Part shown: positions 34,801 to 49,800 of the stretch, piece after piece
Position numbering within the stretch: position 1 is the first letter of the stretch
Layout of the letters: each line of letters begins with the position of its first letter
Assembly: GCA_033964015.1 (NCBI GenBank)
Contig: CM066922.1
Coordinates: 21,190,507-21,254,506, forward strand
Direction of reading: 5' to 3'
Length of the DNA stretch: 64,000 nucleotides
Origin: Scolanthus callimorphus
Lineage: Eukaryota > Cnidaria > Anthozoa > Actiniaria > Edwardsiidae
Position numbers and translations under genes: made by a program
Notes under the pieces: generated by a model
Seen by the model: the letters and a program-made list of their open reading frames with translations, nothing else
The model's database searches: none
Told to the model about the DNA's origin: nothing

Positions 34801-37800
34801 TAAAAAGCCTATAAGCTTGAAGCGCAAAGGATGATGGGGGCATTTAAACTGCTACTGTTTGATCTGAATTCAGACAGTTATCGCAAAAACAGGTGAAATG
34901 ATTAAATTTCGGTACATTTCCAAGCATGTTTGTTTCTAATATTTTACAGAAATTTAAATAAATATTTACCCATACTCCCTAGCGCACCAAGCTCATAGGC
35001 TTTTTGGGTGACAACGTATCCCGGAAACGGTATATATACACCCTGAAAGAATTTTGTGGCAAAATAAATGATGATGATGACATACGCCGGCCTAATCACG
35101 AGCCGTACCTATTGCAAATAAGGAAACTCTATTATCAGTTCATTTGCATTAGCAACGGCCAGGAGTCCCTAAGTAGGAGTCTCCAACTGGCTTATAAAAT
35201 TGAGGCACCGTTTTTCCTGACATGTCTATTTTTAGAATAGAGTTGCTAGGTGAATTCTTTGTTTGCTGGTTACGCTAGAGAGCATACATAAAGATGAAAT
35301 TAGAACAATGGGAGGTATTCACATGTAAATTGTAATTGTGTCATGAGGTGTTCTAAAATTAGATCGGTCAGGTAAAACGCTGCCTCGTGGACCCTATATG
35401 AGAGTTGCAAGCTCCTACTCATGGGTTCCTGGAACGGCTCGTTATTAGACTTTGGCCTGACCAAGTATTATTGAATAACACAGATCAGAGGAACCATAAA
35501 GCAAGGGAAGAACGGGATATGTCACTTCATGAAAACCCAATCTTGACAGAACGCAGATATTTTCCTTCAAAAATAAACACTTACACTTTCCAAACAGGGA
35601 GAGCATGAGGATTTACTAAGAAGGAAGTTTAGCAACCTGGGAGCTCAAATTTGATTGTCTGAACTCATTTCTGCTATATAATCCATAAAGAAAGTCTCCC
35701 TGGTTTCTCAGTAACTGCGAACCTCGTATAATTTTTGGGTTGCTCTGAATTCTATCCTAATTGGACAGCACTGAGTCCTATTAATATTTACAAAGTGGTC
35801 AAACAGCTTAGCCACGTCATCTTACCCGTGATTGCTGATCACAAATCTGCGAGTCATAGAAGGTCAAGGCCAACTCGATTGCGTGACGCTTTTTGTACAC
35901 GTAGTAATCCTGAGAGTCACGCAATCCTTCAAATAGGAGTTGCAGCATCCACGAACGCTCATTCCGGTGCTGAGAATAAAACAGTAATAAATTGCTGTTA
36001 CACATTGTTATGGACGGTAACGCGTGGACAGTCTTAAAGACTCTGTGTCCGATGGGCGTGACACTGTGTCCGATGGGCGTGACACTGTGTCCGATGGGCG
36101 TGACACTGTGTCCGATGGGCGTGACACTGTGTCCGATGGGCGTGACACTGTGTCCGATGGGCGTGACACTGTGTCCGATGGGCGTGACACTGTGTCCGAT
36201 GGGCGTGACATGTAGTTTTGTACAAAAGTCTATGCTAAAGACATAAAAAGAAGTGAACTCAATCCGTCTAAACCTCATGTTGTAAAACTACTTTAAGGGT
36301 TATGTAGTCAAGGAACAGCAAACTAATGGTGTTAGAGCAGATTTCGTATGACTGTGAAAAGTGTCGCGGTACTGTCGCGGTGGCGGTACAGAACCTGGCC
36401 TGCTGCAGATGGATTGAAATCGCCAATGAAATCGCGTAGTCGCGGTACGGTCACGGTCGCGGCGCGGAACAACTTTGTGGCGGTACTTTTCACAGTCATA
36501 CGAAATCTGCTCTATTTTGAACGTTTCTCACCGTGCAAGGCTTCACCAGCGCTGTGTGCAACAAAGCGCGCGCGCAAAGCTTTCTGTATTAAAAGATTGT
36601 TTTCTTTCTGTCAAGGGGAAGCAAGACGAAGCAAGGGGCAATGCACTAGGCAAAACAGGCCATACGAACCTTGTAATTAGATCAAGCAGTTTCATTGACG
36701 GAACAGAAAAAAGGTATTACATAGTTGTTTAATACAACATTCGACATTTTCTAGTTCCTTATAAAAAAAATAGTTGCACATAAAGCAGATTTCGTATGAG
36801 TGTCTTAAAAATGGCGATTACATTTGTGGGTGTCATGGCCGTTTAATATTCTCAGATACTTACCTGCAAGCTGCTTGAGTTGAACAGAGTGTAGAACATG
36901 GGAATTTCCCGCGGGTTGATCGCGGGACGGGACAAAAGAAAGCTGTTGATCAACACGTACATGCTGTGCTCTGCAAAAGAAGAGCTGTAATTAATAAAAT
37001 GACACACGGAGTATCCGCTACCATCGTGGGCTCGATCACCACCCTTGTGTAAGCGCGCGTTCGTAACCGCGGGCTTAGGACAGCCCTACAAACAAACGTT
37101 CCATCGACACGTTTTAAGTTAAGCCTAGTGCACACTTGCGACATAAGAAGCATGTCACGCGAACAAAATTTAGTGGTTTCAAGAAGTTGAAGTCGTCAAA
37201 AGATAATATGAGATTGCTTTGGTGAAGTAATCTAATGAAGATCCATGGAAAATATTGATTGTTTCAATTAATTTCCCGTGCTTTTTTCGTTGCAACATAA
37301 CGTCCTTATGTTGTTATGTCGCTAGTGTGCACCAGGCTTAAGCCTGAATTTCGGATTCGTGACATAATCTCGTGGCGAATGCAGACGTTTAGTGAAGTAC
37401 GATCGAAAGCAAACGACTTACTGCGATTTTCTTACTTCTAAGATCTCCCACTTAGCATTTCCGAACGCTAAACTGCGTTTTGGCAGTATTCAGGCTCTGA
37501 AGAAGTGGAGGAACTTCTGAGCCTTGTTTGTAAAATCGGCATACGGATCAGAAAGAGCAATTTCAAACTACTTTGCAAGATGTTACTGATTTGATTATAA
37601 ATTTATGAAGTAAAATCTGAATAAACTTGACAAACGTTTAAATCTCAGTTTAGATTAAATAAATATTTTCAGGTGGTTGCTCTCAGAACACGTGCACACG
37701 AAACCAACCTGGCCTGAGTACCACGTGAGCAGCACGTGCGACAAACCGTGTGATCACGCTTGAAACACGTGCACGCGAAACTCACCTGGTCTGAGTAACA

Positions 37801-40800
37801 CGTGAGCAGCACGTGCGACAAACCGCGTGATCACGCTGGAGACACGTGTGGTAGATTCCGAGATTCCGTCCCTCAAACACTCCAAGAGCAGTTGAACCTA
37901 AAAGTAAATACATAGAAGATCGGGGGCCGGTTCCTGAAAGGTTGGATAAAGTTATCCAAAAGTTATCTGTTGTATAGGATTTGTTCAGGTTTATCAGATG
38001 GATAAGCGTTTATCTACAGATAATAACTGCCCTTCTAGGAACCGACCCCGGGTCAGTCATATACAATCACGGGGGGGGGGGGGGGGTGCTCGTCGGGAAC
38101 TTTCGATTTTACCCCTAAAATGGCGTCGCTTAGTTTATTTTGGCCCCTAAAAGGTACCAAAAACTCGTAATTTTCTGTCGTATTTTTTAAGAGAGAAAAT
38201 ACGTTTAAATTCAGGCTGCCGACAAGTGCGATTTGCTTGATTTGCTAGAAAGGACCTGTTAGAGGCTCTAAGAGGTACCTATCTGGAAAAAAATGCAAGT
38301 TTTCGAATTTTACCTCTAAAAGGTACCAAAGGCCTGATTTTAAACCCTAAAAGGTACGACGAGCAGCCCCGCCCCAAAAAGTAGGGGAGTCCCCCCCCCC
38401 CCGGGCATTCACCACGGCGTGCAAAAACTATAACTAAAATATCTAACTTTAATATCTATTCGGTCCCTCCTATACTACTGCTAAAATTTGAAAAGTTTGA
38501 AAAATCGTCACTCTAGAAATAACTTTTGCTCATCGGTTGCTAAAAGTAGCACATATTCTACAGTGTTGGCGGACAGCCCTAATGTGAAAGATCGTAACTC
38601 GTCGCAGGGATCGAAGCAAAGCGTGGGTTTTCTTTCACTGTATTACCTGTTTTCTCTCGCGGAACCTTGCGGCCTCAACATGGATTAAGCACCTACTGAG
38701 CACGTGACCAGCTGCCTGGCGCATGCGTTCATCACGTGATGAGAGCGCAGCCACGGTAAGGCCTAGTCCTCCTCTGTCAATAAATTTCCGGCAGTCGATC
38801 TCGGAATCTAAAATGTTCGCACGAAATGACACAGGAAGAAATAAATGACATTACAAATGGCAACATATAAAAACAAATAGGAAATCGACTAGGGACTTTT
38901 GCACCGATATGTGTACACTAAAGACCCAGGGACTCCAAGACCTAGTTGTAGTGTATTTACTGGATGATAGGCTCGTGCGTTTATCATTATCAAATCCCGG
39001 AAGCGGAAGAGAATCGTACGTGAAGGCTGTGCACGTGTGATCTAACAATATCTTCAAGTCGTGCTAGAACGAATTTCAGATGACCGTCGAAAGTAGGCTA
39101 GACTTTCTATTGGTCGGCGTTTCTATTGGCCGACAGCAAAGTCTTTCGTCTTTCAGCCAATCAAATTGCGAACGTAATCAAAACGCGCTATTGCTCACGT
39201 CATGACTAAACGCAAGTCTGGCATACTTCGCCTCCTGATTGGTTTGTTGTTGAATGGCTTCCACTCCTGATTGGCTAGTGGTTTTGTATTTGCGTTTGGC
39301 ATTCGACACTAATCCAGACTCGTACCCAGTCGCGAAAATAACTCACGACAATAAAGAAATACGAAGGGTGTAAGAGAGTGCGATGCGCGAAGGCTTCTGG
39401 GAGGAAAAATGAGGGCGCGCAAGGAACTGTTGGAAGAGCCGTCATTTCTCCTACCCATAATTCCTTGCGCGCCCTCATTTCTCCTCCCAGAAGCCTTCAC
39501 GCATCGCACTCTTTTCCACCCTTCATGTTCCTTTTTTGTCCTGAATTATTTTAGCGATTGGCTACGAATCTGCATGAAATCTGCTCTATATGGCGAGCAA
39601 GCTAATGGTACTCACGCGGGGCCAGGATATGGCTGAAGAGAGGAATGAAGAAGCACGGGTCGTACACTAGGCTTTTCTCGCTTTCACGGGTGTTGAGGGA
39701 ATCCTGCACTTTAGGCTGAAGCAGTAAACATGAAGAGTCAAATCAGGCAGGGGAAAATCAGCTCAACATCTTGTGATTGACTAGCGGGGAAACCATTCAG
39801 TGGCAAATTGTAAGTTCTCGTTTCTGATTGTTTAATTGCATGTGGTCTTACCACAGCCAAATCAGTTGAAGATCTTGTGATTGGCCTGCCGGGAAACCAT
39901 TCCGCGGCAAATTGTAAGTTCTCGTTTTTGATTGATTGGCTAATTGGTATTTGTTTTACCTTTTATTGACGATTCCAACTATAATGCACGCGCGCGCTGC
40001 ATGTAGGTAAATATGGGACATTTGTCGAACAAATTGTTTAAAAAGTGCAAGCTGAATTCTGGTAATTGTGGGACATGGTTTAGGAATTTCTGAATAAAGA
40101 AGAGCGCGCTCGCTTATAGCTGGAATTGTCCCCTAAACAAGTTCACGCACTCCATTTAATATTTTGGTTTCGCCTTGGTTTCGCATGTGTGATCATCAGA
40201 ACAAAATGTTGCGCGGCAAGTTGCGAATTTGATGAAAACAAGCAACCAATATTCGACTTGCAATGCAACAATGTTGCGCGACAAGTTGAGGGATTTTGTG
40301 CCTCGTATTTCTCCAGCTTTAGAGTCAATATCCCGTGAGGTCACTAGTGGGATTTGACTATTACAGTTTATGGGTTACCTGTAGTTCCCTATTGATGGAA
40401 AAGTCCACCGCTGACCGGATCATCTGCTGGACATCAAGCAATTCCAACACCTCAGACGTACTCGGTTGCTGCCACAGGGTACCCGGTTGTGACTTTTTGT
40501 TTTTGTGATGCTCCAGAGCGGCTTGACCCCAGACGTATGGCCTATTGATAAAGATTAGTGTTCACATTTTTTGATAAGCAGATGGAAGGAGGTAGTGGAT
40601 GATCTTTCGGATCCAACAGCCAATCAGGATAGGAGTCCATTGCCAGGAGCCTCAATCACCGTGACCGTACCGCGACTACGCAATTTCATTCCGTATCTAC
40701 AGCAGGCCAGGTTCCGTGCCTCGACCGCGACAGTGCCGCGCCGTGTTACAGCACTTTTCACAGTCATACGAAATCTGCTCTATGTCCCATACGTTCATTA

Positions 40801-43800
40801 CATACAGACGAGAACACAGCTGAATTACCTGTAGCCATGGAGGGGAACCTTGCTCTTTTCGTACAGATGAAGTAGATACAACAGCCTCTGATCTAACAGG
40901 AGGAATAAAATCATGTTTGGCTCCAGGAAAATGTAACTCATTCAGTTAAGGTTCTCTGGTGCATTGTGTTTTATGTTGTTTTATGCATTTACGTTGCCCA
41001 TTAGTATTTTACGTTTACTTTGCATTCTCATTGGACGATTATTTCTGTAAGCCAATCAAATTTTGAACTTAACACAAATGCATTAAGTGATAACGTGCTC
41101 ACTGCGTGATAGTGGTTACTTGGCTTGTGATTGGTTGACGAGGAAGCCATTCAGGAGCAAAGTGTTATTTCTCTATTTCATGATGGGCTAGGTGTACCTG
41201 GTCTTACTGGGCTAGCCGTCGGCCTAAGAGAGGAGGAAACCACTGCTCGCAGGGTACAAGGAATCAGCAGTAAGACCAGATACCATCATGAAATAGAGAA
41301 ATAACACTTTGCTCCTGAATGGCTTCCTCGTCAACCAGATTAGATTCCTTGAACCCGTTGGGACAACTATAAGACTATGATTGTTGTATTGATGGTCTAG
41401 CAGGTTTTACCTGTTTTTGAGAGGGATGCCTTGTACGCAGCAAACAGGACAGTCAGATGTGACGAGTCGCAGCAGGCAGGACAAAGTTCTACTATACATA
41501 CCAAGATGTCCAATACAGCACCTACAAGAATTGGGTTTACATTTTAGTGTTTGTGCAGTGTCCATGTAACTAACTACGGATTGCGGATAGGGGACGATTT
41601 ATAGGCTAGAAGTCAACTCAGGGGCTCCCCAACATCACTTTGCTGAAAATAAAAGGAAGGACGTTGAATCAGCAGCACTTACATTTCAGCCGATCTGTAT
41701 GTTCCTCAGTTCCCTCTGAGAGCATGACTTCCAAGAAGTTCGAGTGACTCAAGATCAGGCGATAGAGTGTGGCCAGAGGAACCATTTCATCGGGTATATC
41801 TTCATTGACGCTACTGTTGTACATGAGTTTCACGCACAAATGAATGATCCTCAGGGCATCATAGTCGTGAAACTTGCGCCTGTAATCAGAACCACGGATG
41901 AAACATTAGAACCACGGGTGCGACATTAGAACCACGGGTAAAACATCTTAACCACGGATGAAACATGAGAACCACGGGTGAACATGAGAACCACGGGTGA
42001 AACATTAGAAGCACGGGCGAAACATTAGAACCACGGGTGAAACATAAGAACCACGGGTGCGACATTAGAACCACGGTGAAACATTAGAACCATGGGTGAA
42101 ACATTAGAACCACGGGTGAAACATTAGCGCCACGGGTGAAACATTAAAACCATGGGTGAAACATTAGAACCACGGATGAGGCATTAGAACAACAGGTGAG
42201 GCATTAGAACCACGGGCGCGACATTAAAACCACGAGTCAAACATTTTAACCACCGGTGAAACATCAAAACCACCGGTGAAACATTAAAACCACCGTAAAA
42301 CATTAGAATCACTGGTGAAACATTATAACCAAGGGCAAAACATTAAAACCATGGTAAAACATTATAACCACCGGTGAAACTTCAAAACCACGGGTGAAAC
42401 ATTAAAACCACGGGTGAAGCATTAGAACCACGGGCTCGAAATAAAACCATGGGTGAAGACCCGCGTGTGAAACATCAGAGAGCGACCTGGCGTGGCGAAA
42501 GCAACATACCTTAACAGTTCTTTGACGAATACTTTCCAAATCTTGGCACTTGGGACGTGAATTGTTAGACTCTCAACCTAGAAATCAAAATATTTGGATA
42601 CACTAACTGTCCGCGTTTCCATGAAAGCAGCCAAAAGGAAATCTAGCAGACAAAAGGTTATTCAACAAAACCTAAATGATTATTTGCTCATTGCATTTAA
42701 GACTGAATTTAAGAAACTCATGACAGCGATTTATTTGCTAGGCGGGGTCACAGAAAGTGACTACCCGGCGTCACCCTAAAAAGAGCTCAAATACAAACCT
42801 TTGTTTCCTTGAGTAAGGTCACTAATTTACTTATTGCTTCTGAAGTCAAACCGTCATCATCTGCTAGAAAAAGTATAATCAACTGATAGCTTTACCAAGA
42901 GCCCATCAACAGGAGTCTCCATCACGTTTTTTTGTTGTCCTTCCGTCTTTTACGGGAGATTTTTTCAGACATTCAATGTATTTGCTAAAGGAAATTTGCA
43001 ATTTTCGGTCCCTATATTTTCACAATCCCCCCCCTCCCCCACCCACCACCATCACTGAATGATGTAAATAAAAACAAGGCAATGCATTGTAAGAAGAGTG
43101 CGCAGACCCCTCTAAAGATGCCTCGGATAGCAGCATACCGAACCATCATAACTTTGCGCCAAACAACGGCAAGCTCAGGCCCGTAGGAGGGGGGTTCGAG
43201 GGGTTCGAAGGAACCCCCCTCGGGGCTAGAAAAATCAAGTTTTTGGTCACAAAAATATGTAGGAAGCACCACCAAATACTATAAATTTGGTTTATACAGG
43301 TTTTTTTTTGCTGAAAAAAAAAACGGAGGACAACGAACTATCCTTGGGGCCAGAAAAATAAGATTTTTGGCCACAAAACAGGTAGGAAACACAGCAAAAT
43401 CCTATAAATTTGGCATATACAGGTTTTTCGGAAAAACTGAGGACAACGAACCCCCCTCAAAGAAAGCGAGCTACGGGCCTGAAGCTGTTAGTAAAACACG
43501 CCTACTACTGACCTTCCTCTGCCGTAAGCAGTTGACTGATGTTCTCCATAAATGCGAATACCATCCTGTTGATGACCAGAGGATAGGACAACACGTCCCC
43601 CGTCTGCACTCCCTTCAGTAGCTCATACGCTGCACACATCTGTTGGTGATTCCAGGGTCGAGATGCGGTGATGTTTAGCAACTGTGTTAAATTGTCAAGC
43701 ATCACGTTTGCCCCTGTTGATATACGGTCTATGCTAAGTATCGTCATCGTGAGGAAACTTCAACCGGTCGAAATACACGACTGCTAGACAAGGAGAGGTT

Positions 43801-46800
43801 GGATGACTTAACGTGCTGCATTAGATGGCGCAAATTGCTGTCGCGCAGCTTACAATCATGAGAACTGTTGCACAGTGTATGAATGCCTACAAAATCCAGC
43901 GATGGTCCCCAAATTGAAGAGGTAGGCTCTTGTAACAATTTGAGGACCATCGCTTATTGGCTGATTTTAAATGTTGGCGCACGCGCGGAAAGTTCTTTCT
44001 TTCAACGGCTCTGTTTTTATCCGAGCCGTGTCAAAAATCTATGTCGTGTAATTGACGCTTAAATGGAACCTGAGGGACGTCAAAGAATGGCGTGGTGGCG
44101 GATATTTTTTTTCCGACTGCCCAATAAACAAGAGGTGATAAAGATGCTATGGAGTTCCCAAAATTATCTGATAATACTAAATCTATTCTGGTCAACTTAC
44201 GGATTGAATTAGATTGATAAAGGCCTTCAACATAGCAATCCATTTGTCCTAGGGAAAATAAAGAAGTGCAGAACTTAGCAGAATATATAATCCCACTCAC
44301 GAATGTAAGTTGCAGTATGAAACTGCAGTCCGCATCTTAAGAACAAATAACACAGAAGTTACGAGCGTCAGAAGTTGGTTGTTTTCCTATAGGTTTAATG
44401 TTGTGGTGGGCAAGAGTTGCCCACCACAACATTAAACGTATAGAGAAACAGCCTACTTCGGGCGCCAATAACTTTGCTAATATTTATCCAAATCAACTCA
44501 AATTTTCGGCTTTTTCTAATTTCGGCAAGCTCTTTTCAAATATGGTATTTTCATTTTGTTAGGATCAAGATTCAAAATGTCACGCAACACCTGCAAACTC
44601 CCCATTTGCGGTGATACAAGAGCTAACATTTCAAAAGTCCGAGTGCCCTTGCCCTTAGGACAAATTCCCTGCTTAGCAGAGGCCTCTTTTCTCTGCATTT
44701 CGCTGGCTGAGGTTCACGAGGAAAAGAGCCCTCTGCGCTGGGTCGAAACTCGCTTTGTTTTTCCGCCGTCCACATTGGACGGTTTCTGACCGTTTCTTGA
44801 GCCCACCATATGCGCACGCATATCTACAGACGTTTTTCCGCTATTATATTATTTGAGCCCCCCAGCGGAAAACGTCTTTAAATATGCGTGCGCATATAGT
44901 GGGCTCAAGAAACGGTCAGCAAACCGTCCAAGGTTGTGGACGGCGAAAAACAAAGCGAGTTTCGACCCAGCGCAGAGGTCTCTTTCCTCGCGAACCTCGG
45001 CCAGCGAAATGCAGAGAAAAGGGGCCTCTGCTAGCAGGGAATAGGACAAAGGGATAGGTTTACATACTTGGTTATGATGTCGGTGATTCTCGTTGTCATT
45101 CAGCCATTGCAAGATGTATGGTAGGTAGACATTTTACTTTTTCATTTCTAGCACAAGTCCAAAAGCCCTTAAGCTGGCTTCAAACTAGGGCATTAGGACA
45201 AACGGGCGGGTTTACATACTTGGTCACGATGGTGCTGATTCTCGTTGTCGTGCAGCCACTGCCAGATGCTTGGTAGGTAGACTTCAAGAAGAACCTCTGT
45301 AACACCTGGGGAACAATAGCATGGGTTTCAGTTCAGTGACAAAAATAATTTTCATACGCGTTTACTTGAATTCTCAGTGGACACTTGTCTCTCAATCAAT
45401 CAAATTTTGAACTAAACGCAGTTGTTTGTAGGCTGATCGCATTTTGTTCCACACGGGGGGACCGAGGACCCTACCATTTGAAGAGCCCCCTCCCTGGAGT
45501 TTCCAGAGGCCCTCAAGACCCCCCCCCCCCCCCCCCACCCTCCCCTGGTATGTCTAGTAGTCCTCAACACCCCCTCCCCTGGAATTTGAACAACCCACCC
45601 CTTTACCACAGCTTAAACAGACCCCACCTGGAATTTCCAATATTTCCAGGGGCCCTTGACCCCTCCTCCTAGGAATTTGTTGGATACAGGTAGACCCCTC
45701 CCCTTGGAATTTCCAGGGCTTAGATAAACCCCTCCCCCTGGAATTTTTCCAGGGTCATTGACCCCCCATCCCGACGGTGCGGAAAAAAAATACATTACAT
45801 AACAATAGAGTACGAGCTCATTCACCTGTGTGTTTCATGGCTGAATGTCACAATAATCGCCTTATTTGACTATATGGCATTCATTCAAGGAAAGCAGGCC
45901 TGGAATCCTAACTCTCGCATTCATGTGAAAATGTTATTGTGTTCCACATGAACACGAGGCTAGTAAGACAAGAACAATAGTTATTCAAATTTTCCGCCAT
46001 ATTTCGATTCAGTGTATATAAAGTATTTATTATATCAACGATAATGTTTTATCAGGATTTCGGCCACTGTCAAAAAATCGTAATTCGCAGATGTGAAAAA
46101 TTTCGATACACTCGGAGAAAGATACTATGTGCATTTTCCGATGTGTTTTTCACGGTCAAGAAGCTGGAAACAAGGTAGACAAGACACCACACGAAGCCCG
46201 CTCGATCTCTAGAAAGACGACAATGTTATCTTGAAATGAAATTCACCATCGCAAATTCATCCAATCGAAAAATTGTACAAAAAACTTATATAATAAACAG
46301 AATAATACATGGACGCGCGCTGATATGAAATTTATCTAATCCTGTTCAAATATGATATCTCACTCGTTCGCAATTTGAAAACTCGAAGACAAATTCCATA
46401 TGCCCGCGATTCCATGTATTAAATTGCCATGACAACAATATCAACACATGGGATTTACCATAGCAACACAACAGCAATACAACGATGATTCTAAATCATT
46501 TTTTTATTGTTTAGCTAGGATTTTTATAAAAAGTAGTTCTCTGGTCCAGAATGGGTACCATAGGTTCAAAACCCTAGCCAGACAAACACTCAGCGTCTTT
46601 TCTAAATAATTTAGCCAGTCTAAAAACACAGAAAATGCATGAAATGTTTCTTTGTTATTGATGTTGATATTTGTCTGTATGTTACTGTTGATTCTATGGT
46701 AGTTGGCATGACAACGATATCAACACGACCATGGTTCAAATTATTTTTTTCTAATATTGCTTATGTACCAGGGGTTCAAAACCCTAGCCGGACAAACACT

Positions 46801-49800
46801 CAGGGTCTATTCTTAATAATATACAAAATAATTAATAATATTAATAATATTAATTATCATTATAATAGACTAAAATATCATAAAATTATAAATATTATAG
46901 GAATATTAATATCATATTTTGTTTGTCAGCTACTAATCAAACAACCAGAGAAACCATTCCCATACCAAAACCATAGTAACACAGGACGGCGTTTTTCAAG
47001 TCTAATTATAGATTTACTCGACATAAAAACAACTCTGATTGACATTCAAAACACGAAATAATAAATAACAATTTATAACGTACTGTTATAAAAGAGAAAG
47101 GAAGTCCGGAAATATAAGCGGAAATCTTGTAGCTAAGCCCTTCTTGATTTCTGAGATAAACCCATGTTGGGGTTTCGTTTTTCTTAGACAAGAACAACAA
47201 TTCGTTTATATACTCAATAAATAATAATTTCTTCGAGCCAGGTACATGGTATATTTGCAAACGTTTGGCACTTTCGTTAAAGAAAATCCTGCAATAGAAC
47301 GCTAACTCAATAACAAGAGTAAAAATGTTTGCGATACAGGTTTTCGAAGTCAGTTCTAATGATATACATACATTAATTCACCTCGAGATAAGAAATATCA
47401 ATGAAATGTTCGCGCTGATTTACATGACAAGCCCCAGGTAAGCAAAGTCTTTCGGAGGACACAGATGCACATGGTTTAAGGGCATTCGATACCTGTATTG
47501 CAGTCTCATCTCTACAGGAAGCGTTCCAAACAATCGCTGGTGAGCCCTCTCATAGTCCTGAACCCACTGCGCTCTTGCTGCTCAAATTCCAGACATTCAT
47601 ATTTTGGCCAGAGATCGGTTTCTATTTTGTACGGTGCAAATGACGATACTTCTACGCAAGCTTCATCGTGGCTCATTTTCCAATCCCTCCGTTTTCTTCT
47701 TCTGTGCTGGCAGATGGAGATTGTGTGTTTTGCACGCTTCGGCGAACAGGGAACACCCAGTCCAGCTTTGGGTCTCGCGCTTGTGTCTCGGATGTTTCTA
47801 TCCATGCTTCATTTTCTCCTCCTATTTCCTTGTCTTCTTCTTCTGTGCTGGAAGAGGGACCTTGTGTGCTTTGCACGCTTCGGCGAGGAGCGAACACAGA
47901 GTCCAGCACAGAGTCCAGCTTTGGGCATCGCGCTTGTGTCTTGGATGTTTCTAGCCATGCTTCATTTTCTCCTCCTATTTCCTTTTCTTCTTCTGTGCTG
48001 GAAGAGGGAGCTTGTGTGCTTTGCACGCTTCGGCAAACAGGTAACACAGAGTACCGCTTGGGGCATCGCTCTTGCGTCTGGGATGCTTCTATCCATGCTT
48101 CATTTTCCCGTCCTATTTCCTTCTCTTCGTCTGTGCTGGAAGAGGACCTTGTGTGTTTTGCACGCTTCGGTGACCAGGGAACACAGAGTACGGCTTTGGG
48201 TCTCGTGCTGGTGTCGCGGACGCTTGCAACCTTTCATTTTCTAAGCATTTCGAGCGCTGGGTTCCAGGGTAGGATATTTGACGCTCCATTTCGTGCAAAG
48301 CCGATGTGTAAAGCTGCAGAACACACTGACGATCAAAACAGTTTGAGCAAAACAAAAATGCTCCGGGTTTTTGCTAACACCAAAGGCGTCCAATCAGCCA
48401 ATGGCAATAGGACTTAGAAGATCACATGATCTCTCCCACTAGCGGTAATCAATCACGTCCCCAGAGCCTTCGGTGTTCTGGCCAGCGGAAGGTTCTGGAA
48501 GGAATCCATATTTGGCAGACCACGATTCTAGGACTTCGCCATGAGTAGATGGGCTCCTGATTCTTCTACTCCTGTGCATATGGCTAGACCTAGTGGAGTA
48601 GATGGAGGCTCCTGTTGATGGGCTCCTGATTATTCTACTCCTGTGCATATGGCTAGACCTAGTAGAGAAGATGGAGGCTCCTGTTGATGGGCTCCTGATT
48701 CTTCTACTCATGTATATAGTGGTTTCAATAAAGTTTGTCACCCAAAAGACTAAGACCCCGTTCACACTAGACCGGTACAAAACCGGACCGGTACAATTCC
48801 CTTTTCTTCTTCTGTGCTGGCAGATGGAGATTGTGTGTTTTGCACGCTTCGGCGAACAGAAAATACATGATACGTTTCTGTTATTGATGATGATGTTAGT
48901 ATATTATTGATGTTTTTATGGTAGTTGCCATGACAACAATATTAACACGTAGCATTTACCATGGCAACACAACAGCAACACGACGATCGTTCAAATTCAT
49001 TAATTTTTTTATTGTTTAGCAAGGCTTGTTATAAAGACGTCTAAGAAGTACTCTGGCCCAGAATGGTGGTTTCAAAACCCTTGCCGGACAAACAGACAGG
49101 TTTTTTTTTCTCCAAATAATATAAATGTTTTTTTGAAAAAAAAAATTATATTAATTAGCATTATAAGAAAATTAAATTATCAATATTATATGAATATGAA
49201 ATTGTTATTCAGATTATATGTTGTTTGTCACCTCCTGACAAAAAAAAACCAGAGAAACCTTTCCCATACCAAAACCATAGTAACGCGGGACAGTGTTTTT
49301 CAAGTCTAATCTTAGATTTACCTCGACATAAAAACATCGCTAATTGTTCAAAACACAAACACTAAATAACAAATTATAACGTACTATATTCAAGAAAGAA
49401 AGTCCGGAAATATAAACGGAAATCTAGCTGAGCTTTTCTTGATTTCTGAAATAACCCCATGTTGGGATTTCCGTTTTTCTTAGAAACAGTTTATTTATTC
49501 AATATATAAAAATGCCTGGGAGCCAGGTACATGCTATATTTGCAAACATTTGGTATTTTCTTGAAAGAAATCATGCAATAGAACGCTAATTCTTACAATA
49601 ACAATGTTTGCGATACAGGTTCAGTTCTAATGATATACATACATTCATTCACCTGGAAATAATCAATATAAATGAAATGTTCGCGCTGATTTACATGACA
49701 AGTCCCTGGTATGCAAAGTCTTTGCGTGGACACAGATGCACACGGTCTAAAGGAATTCGATACCTGTATTGCAATCTATCTCTACAGGAAGCGTTCCAAA

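Noticed and set aside
34555..34827. LINE endonuclease piece as a URB1 exon
   Set aside because: Its YRPP, GD-N and SDHLPI landmarks are those of non-LTR retrotransposons, and w28 and w29 join in phase without it.
36040..36212. CRISPR-like array
   Set aside because: Direct tandem units with no spacers, in a eukaryotic intron: a minisatellite. The same holds for 29,043-29,236 and 41,889-42,449.
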